This document shows positions 15,433-20,781 of a stretch of 20,781 nt of DNA, piece by piece. The stretch's first letter is position 1; each line of letters starts with the position of its first letter. This stretch comes from CAZZEX01 sp964653285 (GTDB lineage: Bacteria; Chloroflexota; Anaerolineae; B4-G1), in NCBI GenBank assembly GCA_964653285.1, contig CAZZEX010000092.1, forward strand, positions 1 to 20,781, written 5' to 3'. The notes under the pieces are model-generated. The model saw only the letters and a program-made list of their open reading frames with translations, did not search any database and was not told the origin of the DNA. A program made the position numbers and the translations under genes.

Positions 15433-15914
15433 AAGTATTGATAGTTTACGATTCGGTTTTTGGCAATACAGAGCAGATAGCCCAGGCGATTGGTAATGCT
15501 CTTGGTTCCCAAGAGGATGTCGAGATACTCCGAGTAGGCAATGTGAAGCCAGAACAATTGACGGGATTAAAGTTGTTAATCGTCGGCTCTCCTACCCGGG
15601 GATTTAGACCAACCCCAGCAATCAGTAACCTTCTGAAGAGTATTCCTAAAAATGGTCTAAAAGGTGTCAAGGTGGCCGCATTTGATACCAGGTTTACAAT
15701 GGATGAAATAGAATCATCCGTATTCATATTACCCATCCTGGTAAACATATTTGGCTATGCCGCCAAGCCTATCTCAGATAGACTCAAGAGAAAAGGAGGA
15801 GAACTGATAATTCCTCCTGAAGGGTTCTTTGTAGAGGGGTCGGAAGGTCCACTGAAAGAAGGCGAACTTGAACGAGCTGCGAATTGGGCAAAGCAAATCA
15901 TAGCAACACAATAA
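15429..15914 (+). CDS. Flavodoxin C (classical flavodoxin type)
   Basis: This 161-residue flavodoxin begins MKVLIVYDSVFGNTEQIAQAIG, with the FMN phosphate loop at DSVFGNT (residues 8-14). LLIVGSPTRGFRPTPA supplies the loop over the isoalloxazine ring and KVAAFDTRF the next strand. It differs clearly from flavodoxins A and B and is nearer to general flavodoxins of anaerobes. GGAGG (15415-15419) stands about nine bases before ATG 15429. Base composition is visibly more AT-rich than in A and B, which suggests a different origin. It follows a DUF4386-like membrane protein through an ATGA overlap, repeating the membrane protein plus flavodoxin pairing. Predicted role: FMN electron carrier. An attC-like hairpin starts four bases after its stop. 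Confidence 0.9.
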   Translation: MKVLIVYDSVFGNTEQIAQAIGNALGSQEDVEILRVGNVKPEQLTGLKLLIVGSPTRGFRPTPAISNLLKSIPKNGLKGVKVAAFDTRFTMDEIESSVFILPILVNIFGYAAKPISDRLKRKGGELIIPPEGFFVEGSEGPLKEGELERAANWAKQIIATQ

Positions 15915-15917
15915 ATC

Positions 15918-15978
15918 GCCCACCAACCGCATGGAGCCGACGCTCGAAGACTTGCGCGGCTCATGCGGGGCGGTGGGC
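15918..15978 (+). repeat. attC-like imperfect hairpin 2
   Basis: A 61-base folded element. GCCCACC (15918-15924) pairs with GGTGGGC (15972-15978); CCGCATG (15927-15933) with CATGCGG (15962-15968); AGCCG (15935-15939) with CGGCT (15957-15961); CGC (15941-15943) with GCG (15954-15956). AA on one side and GGC on the other are unpaired, and G15934 and A15940 bulge out. It shares GCCCACCAAC at its left end with hairpin 1. The right end GGTGGGC departs from the integron core GTTRRRY by one base. The fold is attC-like and directly follows a stop codon. There is no T-tract, so a simple terminator is less likely. Confidence 0.45.
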
Positions 15979-16486
15979 AAGTGGATAAGGGAGCGGAACA
16001 ACCGCGATGAAATCTTCTTGGCTACCAAGTACGGCGTAAGGCCGACGGGAAAGAATCCCGATGGGAGCTTTGCGTTTTGAGGGTCTTTCGAAAAAGACTG
16101 TGGAGAACGCCATCGAAGGCAGCCTGAAGCGCCTGGGCGTCGATTGTGTCGATCTGTACTATATTCACGTGGACTGGCGTTGGGAACCGCTTGAGGAAAC
16201 GCTTGAAGCGTTGAACGGTCTAGTAGAGGATAACGAGAGGCGGCTGTTAGTCATCAAGGAGATCGCAAAAGCCCGGGGTGTCACGCCTTTCCGTGTGATG
16301 TTTGCTTGGATGCTATCACGCAAAGTAAGCATCGTCCCTATTCTGGGCGTTAGCAAGATTAGCCAACTCGAGGATAACCTGGGCGCCCTCGACTTGACGC
16401 TTACAGACGCTGAGGTTGAGCGCCTCGATAATGCGGCATTCAACGGGAAGACCTACAAGGATCCGGAGGAAGTCAAGCTCTCTTAG
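15976..16486 (+). pseudogene. Aldo/keto reductase remnant (5' truncated, frameshifted, internally deleted)
   Basis: One frame from 15976 reads GKWIRERNNRDEIFLATKYG and continues VRPTGKNPDGSFAF to TGA 16078. The next frame continues EGLSKKTVENAIEGSLKRLG, VDCVDLYYIHVDW and EETLEALNGLVE. These are aldo/keto reductase landmarks: the catalytic Lys in ATKYG and the His in YYIH. The frame switch is at TTTT, 16074-16077 (one extra T). After LNGLVE (about 16230) the sequence jumps to IKEIAKARGVTPFRVMFAWML, IVPILGVSKISQLEDNLGAL and the family's C-terminal region, ending TAG 16484-16486. About 100 residues of the barrel are missing, as are the N-terminal Asp and Tyr. Its left edge coincides with attC-like hairpin 2. 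No working enzyme is expected. Confidence 0.85.
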
Positions 16487-16564
16487 CCTTGCCGTTAGAA
16501 ATGATACCCCCATCAAGCTGCAGACACCATACGAGGCTTTCGGGACTAGACTATAAGTTGATTT

Positions 16565-16578
16565 TCAGCATAACATAA
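16565..16578 (+). repeat. IS left terminal inverted repeat
   Basis: TCAGCATAACATAA; matches the reverse complement of 19137-19150 at 13 of 14 positions. Taken as the outer left end of the insertion sequence. Confidence 0.65.
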
Positions 16579-16600
16579 CGAACAAGCGTGAAACAGCACG

Positions 16601-16616
16601 TTAACAATTGCAGAGA
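16601..16616 (+). repeat. IS left subterminal inverted repeat
   Basis: TTAACAATTGCAGAGA; matches the reverse complement of 19091-19106 at 15 of 16 positions. It lies 22 bases inside the outer repeat. Possibly a transposase binding site; it could instead be the true IS end if the outer repeat is fortuitous. Confidence 0.65.
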
Positions 16617-16620
16617 GAGC

Positions 16621-16893
16621 TCAATCTGCAGCCTGGGCGGTGTGAGAGCTGCCTGCACACGGTGGCTGAAGGCGGGAGATGGACACCGAAGGAGCCAGCA
16701 GAGGGGGCGAAAATGATGACGACCCTCCTCCCAGCACGGCCAAATCGTCACTGTGTGCGCTCAGGCGAACGCGAGGCACACGGGTGCCTGGGTCAATCAG
16801 GTGTAACCGTTGCATGATCGACTGTTGCACGGGCGGGAGTGCGTCGAACCAGAAGACCTGGTAGCCGGAGGGGGTGTAGAAAGCACTCAACCC
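16621..16893 (-). pseudogene. Severed C-terminal tail of the IS transposase
   Basis: The transposase frame continues without a shift beyond its TGA (16894-16896). It reads G, then LSAFYTPSGYQVFWFDALPP, VQQSIMQRLHLIDPG and about 50 further residues to a stop near 16621. The part up to LHL resembles the usual end of IS1634-like transposases (a short beta hairpin, then a conserved xxLxxxQxxIxxxLxL helix). The TGA therefore looks like a nonsense mutation in a longer transposase. A separate small gene starting at TTG 16890 is the alternative but has no ribosome site of its own. Confidence 0.5.
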
Positions 16894-19041
16894 TCAACCA
16901 GACATAGTGGCCAGCAAAGCATCGGTGGTGCGCAGCCCCTCGGCTGCCAAGGCGGGATCAGCTTGCACATCGCGCTCAATGAGGGTGTAGATGGTCAGCG
17001 AGAGCAGGCTGACGAAGCACAGCGCTACAATCTCATCGTCCCGGTGCACGTATAAGGGGCGGATGGACAAGTTGGTCTTGAGGTTGCGCATCCGACGCTC
17101 GACATGGCGATGGTTGTGATAGACGCCGACCATCCAGTCCATGTACGCTACCGGCGACTGTCCACGTCCCAGGGGTTGGTTGGTGACCAGGACCCACTTG
17201 CCGTCCAGGCGAGCTGCGGCGGCGACACGTTCTGGCAAGCGATGGTAGGAGAGCTTCATCTGACCGCTCTTGTGCGTGAAGGTCACCCGCACCAGGTCGC
17301 GCACCTCCTCGTAGCGGCACTCCAGGTCGGCCAGGTGATGGGCGAGCCACTCAGGATCGCCGTAGAAGCGCCCCTTTCCCAGGTGCTCTTGGGTATAGGC
17401 CAACTGCGCTTCGTATGCCTGCAACAAGCGTTCCCGGCGCCGCGCATCGGCAGCCTGACGTGCCGTGTCCAGGATGATCGCCGCCCGCATCCAGAAATGC
17501 ACCTCCCAAGACTGCGGGATACGACCTCGCATGTGATGCCGCTTTCGCCATTGCTTGAGCCGTCTGCGGGCGGTCTCAGACAGGGGTTCCTTGTGTTTGA
17601 ACCACACGCGGCGGAAGACTGCCTTGACTGCATATCCGCGCCTGGTGCTGGTGGCAGGCAACTCCTGAAACTCGTCATCTGAGCAAGCGGCGACCAGGCG
17701 GCGCAACTTGGGAGTCCAGTCCACCGGCCCCAGGAAGCGGCCGTGGGCGCGGGCAATGGCCAGCATGTTGCCTGTGCTCTGCATGATGCGGTCGCCAGTC
17801 ACCAGGATATCGCTGCGTTCACACAATGCCTGGAGCTTCTGATAGTTGGGCACCGTGGTCGTGGCATCATTAGTGCTGCCTGAGTGAATGCCACTGCCGC
17901 CTGGCAAGGCCACCTCGCCGTCCGCCGTAGTGCTCAGCCCTAGATTGACCTGCTTCAGGTCTGGCCGATGGTCGCGGGAGTAGCCGAACTCGACCCAACT
18001 GCTGCCGGCGTATTCGCCGCAGAAACAGACGGAGGTCAGATCGTAGTGGATCGTCTCGACTTTCAGCCCGAACTGCTGCACGGCATTCAGCGTCACTTCG
18101 GCAGCGATCACCTGCCAGTGATGGAAGACTGCCTGCAGAGTGTCAGCCAGCCGATGGTAGTTCAGCAGTCCCGGGTCTGGAATGCCCAGCAGCAGGTGCA
18201 AACCTGTGTCCTCCACCCACTTCGCTACCTGGTCGAGCGGGCACGGGGCCAGCAGTCGGTTGATGACCAACACGGTCATCACAGTGCCCTCCGAGCTGCC
18301 GCCGCCCCTCGGACAATAGCGGTTCACCGCTGCCGCCAGCCCAATCCGTTCGACGTACGTCAGCGCCAATGTCAGCCCACCCAGTTGGTAAGTCGTCTTT
18401 TGCACGCCCCCTTCCTGCAACGTCAACAGCATCTGCACGTCAGGTGGGTACTCCTCCAGAGCTTGAATCTGGCCCTCGTCGGGCACCGTCACCGTGGGTG
18501 TGGTCAAGGGACTGTGTTGCCACTCCTCTATCCGCCACACCAGCGGCGTGGCCGTGTAGACCACTGCCCCTGTCCATCCGCCGGTAACCCACAAGGTGGG
18601 ATGGTTATTGTGGGCAGGGCGCGCCGGGTGACTGCGGATGCGAGCCAGCCGCTGCTCGAACTTCCTCAGGTCACTCCGAAACACGTAGCGACCCGACACC
18701 CACCCGGGATTCAACTGCTCCAACGCTACGACGCGCCAGAGGGTGCCGTCTGCGTGGTAGAAACGCAGGACACTGCCCTTCATCTGGGGGGCACCGGCGT
18801 GAAGCAGGATCGTGTGACCGTCCTGCAACGCCACTGCCACGCAGTCCTCGAGGACAGTCATCCCGGCCAACGTGGGAGTGTCGGCCGGTGCCAGATCATC
18901 CGTGCTCGCTGCGCTACTCAGCACAGGCGATACCCGATCATTCGCTCTCACGTGGACGATATACCCGCCGTGCGGGTTCGCATAGACGCCTGGGTGAATT
19001 GCTTGCGCTTCCCGATTCTCAAGTCCTGGTGTACTATTCAT
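16894..19041 (-). CDS. IS1634-like DDE transposase with N-terminal extension
   Basis: This 715-residue transposase starts at ATG 19041, chosen because AAGGAG lies eight bases upstream. The catalytic core has D334 (IHYDLTSVCF), D417 (VTGDRIM) and E648 (HVERRMRNLK, with E-x6-K). The hallmark stretches GYSRDHRPDLKQV, GSTNDATT and LSIRPLYVHRDDEIVAL place it in the IS1634 branch of the IS4 superfamily. The canonical N-terminal domain begins near residue 200 (LLTLQEGGV...). The first 200 residues are an added region (HPGVYANPHGGYIVHV ... TLWVTGGWTGAVVY) with no recognised domain. It catalyses cut-and-paste movement of its own element. The C-terminus ends at TGA just before a tail that looks like conserved family sequence, so activity may be lost. 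Confidence 0.88.
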   Translation of the reverse strand: MNSTPGLENREAQAIHPGVYANPHGGYIVHVRANDRVSPVLSSAASTDDLAPADTPTLAGMTVLEDCVAVALQDGHTILLHAGAPQMKGSVLRFYHADGTLWRVVALEQLNPGWVSGRYVFRSDLRKFEQRLARIRSHPARPAHNNHPTLWVTGGWTGAVVYTATPLVWRIEEWQHSPLTTPTVTVPDEGQIQALEEYPPDVQMLLTLQEGGVQKTTYQLGGLTLALTYVERIGLAAAVNRYCPRGGGSSEGTVMTVLVINRLLAPCPLDQVAKWVEDTGLHLLLGIPDPGLLNYHRLADTLQAVFHHWQVIAAEVTLNAVQQFGLKVETIHYDLTSVCFCGEYAGSSWVEFGYSRDHRPDLKQVNLGLSTTADGEVALPGGSGIHSGSTNDATTTVPNYQKLQALCERSDILVTGDRIMQSTGNMLAIARAHGRFLGPVDWTPKLRRLVAACSDDEFQELPATSTRRGYAVKAVFRRVWFKHKEPLSETARRRLKQWRKRHHMRGRIPQSWEVHFWMRAAIILDTARQAADARRRERLLQAYEAQLAYTQEHLGKGRFYGDPEWLAHHLADLECRYEEVRDLVRVTFTHKSGQMKLSYHRLPERVAAAARLDGKWVLVTNQPLGRGQSPVAYMDWMVGVYHNHRHVERRMRNLKTNLSIRPLYVHRDDEIVALCFVSLLSLTIYTLIERDVQADPALAAEGLRTTDALLATMSG

Positions 19042-19090
19042 GCAACGGCTCCTTGCAGATGGGGTGGTTCTCATCCACAAGTAGCCTGTT

Positions 19091-19106
19091 TCTCTGCAAT
19101 TGTCAA
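19091..19106 (-). repeat. IS right subterminal inverted repeat
   Basis: Partner of 16601-16616; its reverse complement is TTGACAATTGCAGAGA, 15 of 16 matches. It lies 30 bases inside the right outer repeat and about 50 bases upstream of the transposase start. Confidence 0.65.
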
Positions 19107-19136
19107 GGTGCAAGCCCGCAATCGGGCAGTATCACT

Positions 19137-19150
19137 TTATGTAATGCTGA
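19137..19150 (-). repeat. IS right terminal inverted repeat
   Basis: TTATGTAATGCTGA on the plus strand; partner of 16565-16578 with one mismatch. The next base, 19151, is already the stop codon of the leftward lipoprotein frame. Confidence 0.65.
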
Positions 19151-19519
19151 TTATGAAATGTACTCGTCATAGTAGATATAGGCCAGCGTTTGCCCATCGG
19201 GCGACCAGGCAGGAGAGCCGGCTTCGCCGGTGTGGGTTAGTTGCCGGTGAGCGGTGCCGTCGGCGTTCATCAACCAGAGGTGATCCTCCATATCCAAGTA
19301 AGCGATCTCCGCATCGGACAGGTCCAGCAGGGGCGGCGTGGGTGTCTCTGTCGGGGCCGGGGTGGCGGTGACCGTTTCCGTTGGGGATGGGGTCTCTGCC
19401 ACTCGCGTCTCCGTCGGCCCGGCTGTGGGCGGTGGCGGCGTCGCCGGGCCGCCGCAGGCGGTGAGGGCCAGCAGGACCAGCATCAACAAGGATGACCAGT
19501 GCAAACTCCGAATCCTCAT
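19151..19519 (-). pseudogene. Lipoprotein with WD40-like propeller repeat, truncated by the IS
   Basis: This 122-residue leftward frame starts at ATG 19519 behind AAGGAGG. A signal peptide ends in the lipobox LTAC (Cys22), predicting lipid attachment on the outer face of the membrane. A Pro/Thr-rich linker follows (about 26-63, with PTET and PTPP runs), then one full propeller-type repeat: IAYLDMEDHLWLMNADGTAHRQ and GSPAWSPDGQTLAYIYYDEY, the pattern of TolB/PD40 repeats. A propeller needs several blades, yet the frame ends after about one and a half, with TAA 19151-19153 touching the insertion sequence at 19150. It is therefore probably the 5' part of a longer gene cut by the insertion. The missing part is not recognisable on the far side (16487-16564). 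Confidence 0.75.
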
Positions 19520-19558
19520 AGTGCCTCCTTCATTTTCGGAAATGGGCAGGGTTGAGAT

Positions 19559-20781
19559 TCAACCTGATGGTGTTACGTCATCCGTCGCTGTGTTCATCCA
19601 CCAGTCATTGCCGTCTTTGTCTTTCAACAGGGCCCGCTCTGGTGTGGGCCACGCGGCTGTGGTGAACAATCGGCTATCCTGGCAGATGAGTCTCGTTTGC
19701 GACGAGGTCTCCACTTCTACCCGGACAATGGAGTTGGCCCGTTGCTCTGCCGGGCTACAAGGGTTGATCGCCACGGTGAGCATCAATGCCGTTCCATCGG
19801 GCGACCAGACGATGTGCCCCATCTGTGAGTCCTCAGCTTCTGCGTTTACCTGCGTTGCCCGCTCTTGGCCTGTCGCCAGATCACGCAGTACCAGTCCTCT
19901 GTCACCATAACCGATATAGGCCAGGGTTGTCTCATCGGGGGACAAGGATAACCAGAACCCGACGTGCGGCACGATCTCTGTCACGCTTCCATCGGTCAGG
20001 TCAACCCTCTGCAGATCCGACCCGTTCACGAACAAAGCGCAGCCGTCGGGGACCGGGCGATTCGTGAAGTACAGGTATCGTCCATCCTGTGACCAGTACA
20101 AGGGCTGTGGGGTGGTGTAGCCCAGAGCCAAGGGTGACCAAACGTCCACCACCACCCACGTGAGGGTCCCATCTGCCCGAGCGATCTTCAATTGTGTGTA
20201 GTAGTGTTCTTCGCCTTCTTTGGGAAACGCGGCCAGGCCGTCTGCGGTCCAGGCCCCATCTAGCGAGGTGGACGACCACTCACGAACGTCCATATCCGTA
20301 AGCACGGGCGTCGCCGTGGGCGTTTCTGTCGGGTTTAGGATGGTGGTGACGCTCGTTGTCGTTGGGGACAGCACGCCGGCCAGCGTGCCGAGCAGCAGGT
20401 CGCTGGGCTCAGATGACTCACCGGCAACCCAGAGGCCAAGGTGACCCTCCGCGTCGAGGCGCTCCAGGATCGGCGTCTCGCCGTCCAGCCAGCCGACGGG
20501 CCAACCCACGGCGCTGGCGCCTTCTGCCAGCACCACGGCCTGACCAGCGAACGTCACGTCCACCATCACCGTCCGCCCGCCGGTGAAACGCGGCTGGTCG
20601 TGGCCCTCCACCTCGACGTAGGCCAGGTGGCTGCCGTCGGGGCTGAAGCGGGCACCGGCCACCCAGTCGCCGTTGCCATCGGAGACGTGCCTCTCGTCGC
20701 CGCTATCCAGCTCGCGCAGATAGAGCGTACGTATCTTCTCAATATTTCGGGGCAGTGCTGGATACAAAGGAATTTCTGACA
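19559..20781 (-). CDS. WD40-like (TolB/PD40) beta-propeller protein, 5' end beyond window
   Basis: The leftward frame is open to the right window edge (SEIPLYPALP...), with about 407 residues visible to TGA at 19559-19561. Repeats of the type R-FSPDGSHLAYVEV (near the visible start), LYWSQDGRYLYFTN, LSLSPDETTLAYIG and HIVWSPDGTALMLTV mark a beta-propeller like those of TolB and PD40 proteins. A Pro/Thr-rich linker (PTETPTATPVL, about 145-156) divides it. Such proteins in Chloroflexota are usually exported or lipid-anchored, but the N-terminus is not in view. A TTG at 20767 could act as a start but lacks a ribosome site, and the propeller pattern begins too close to it. The stop lies 39 bases before the lipoprotein gene, so both are probably one leftward operon. 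Confidence 0.85.
   Translation of the reverse strand, partial: SEIPLYPALPRNIEKIRTLYLRELDSGDERHVSDGNGDWVAGARFSPDGSHLAYVEVEGHDQPRFTGGRTVMVDVTFAGQAVVLAEGASAVGWPVGWLDGETPILERLDAEGHLGLWVAGESSEPSDLLLGTLAGVLSPTTTSVTTILNPTETPTATPVLTDMDVREWSSTSLDGAWTADGLAAFPKEGEEHYYTQLKIARADGTLTWVVVDVWSPLALGYTTPQPLYWSQDGRYLYFTNRPVPDGCALFVNGSDLQRVDLTDGSVTEIVPHVGFWLSLSPDETTLAYIGYGDRGLVLRDLATGQERATQVNAEAEDSQMGHIVWSPDGTALMLTVAINPCSPAEQRANSIVRVEVETSSQTRLICQDSRLFTTAAWPTPERALLKDKDGNDWWMNTATDDVTPSG

Larger units (their letters stand above)
16565..19150 (-). mobile_element. IS1634-like insertion sequence (IS4 superfamily)
   Basis: This 2586-base element is bounded by inverted repeats of 14 bases: TCAGCATAACATAA (16565-16578) and the complement of TTATGTAATGCTGA (19137-19150), with one mismatch. 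It holds a leftward transposase with a DDE triad. A second inverted repeat lies inside each end. No clear target-site duplication is seen: flanks are GATTT on the left and TTATG on the right. At 2.6 kb it is long for the family, because the transposase has an extra N-terminal region. The right end abuts the last codons of a truncated lipoprotein gene. Confidence 0.75.

Noticed and set aside
16551..19165. Target-site duplication of the insertion sequence
   Set aside because: Flanking bases (GATTT left, TTATG right) do not form a convincing direct repeat with either choice of IS border.
17968..19371. 467-codon rightward open frame opposite the transposase
   Set aside because: Antisense shadow of the transposase; composition is atypical and it runs across the IS border.
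1..20781. CRISPR arrays, tRNA or rRNA genes
   Set aside because: No regularly spaced repeats, cloverleaf-like sequence or rRNA-like stretches were seen on either strand by eye.

Overview
The window looks like chromosomal DNA of a GC-rich environmental bacterium, most likely a member of the Chloroflexota. This is an inference from gene content and style: a MalT-type LuxR regulator next to a decayed one, a lipoprotein with a Pro/Thr-rich linker followed by WD40-like propeller repeats, and ABC-2 exporters accompanied by a tiny partner protein. No rRNA, tRNA or CRISPR array is visible.

Left part (1-8350). A PadR-family repressor, cut by the window edge, reads leftward from an AT-rich region holding a palindromic operator. 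Reading rightward are a promoter flanked by repeated TCACCCGC boxes, a short leader ORF, two tandem membrane-anchored nitrilase-superfamily proteins resembling apolipoprotein N-acyltransferase, a small membrane protein, and an ABC-2 exporter (one ATPase, two permeases) followed by a 75-residue protein. Hairpins separate the sub-blocks and a strong intrinsic terminator closes the run. PadR proteins often control exporters, so this may be one regulated envelope/export locus.

Middle part (8350-15980). A decayed N-terminal fragment of a MalT-type regulator lies just before an intact 903-residue one. After a consensus promoter comes a flavodoxin-rich region: flavodoxin A (apparent ACG start), a membrane protein, then two modules each pairing a six-helix membrane protein with a flavodoxin. 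The first module also carries a 70-residue protein related to the 75-residue exporter-linked one. Flavodoxins A and B are recent duplicates. The second module's membrane protein has a frameshift, and its repaired frame ends in an ATGA overlap with the next flavodoxin. Long imperfect hairpins resembling integron attC sites sit directly after stop codons at both ends of the module block, so the block could be a mobile cassette, although no integrase is in view.

Right part (15980-20781). A broken aldo/keto reductase remnant abuts the second hairpin. A 2.6-kb IS1634-like (IS4 superfamily) insertion sequence follows, with two nested layers of inverted repeats and a transposase that appears to carry a premature in-frame TGA. 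Its outer end abuts the last codons of a short leftward lipoprotein gene, which therefore appears truncated by the insertion. Upstream of that is a WD40-like propeller protein that runs off the window.

The most unusual content is the repeated membrane-protein/flavodoxin module with its small partner-protein family, bracketed by attC-like hairpins.
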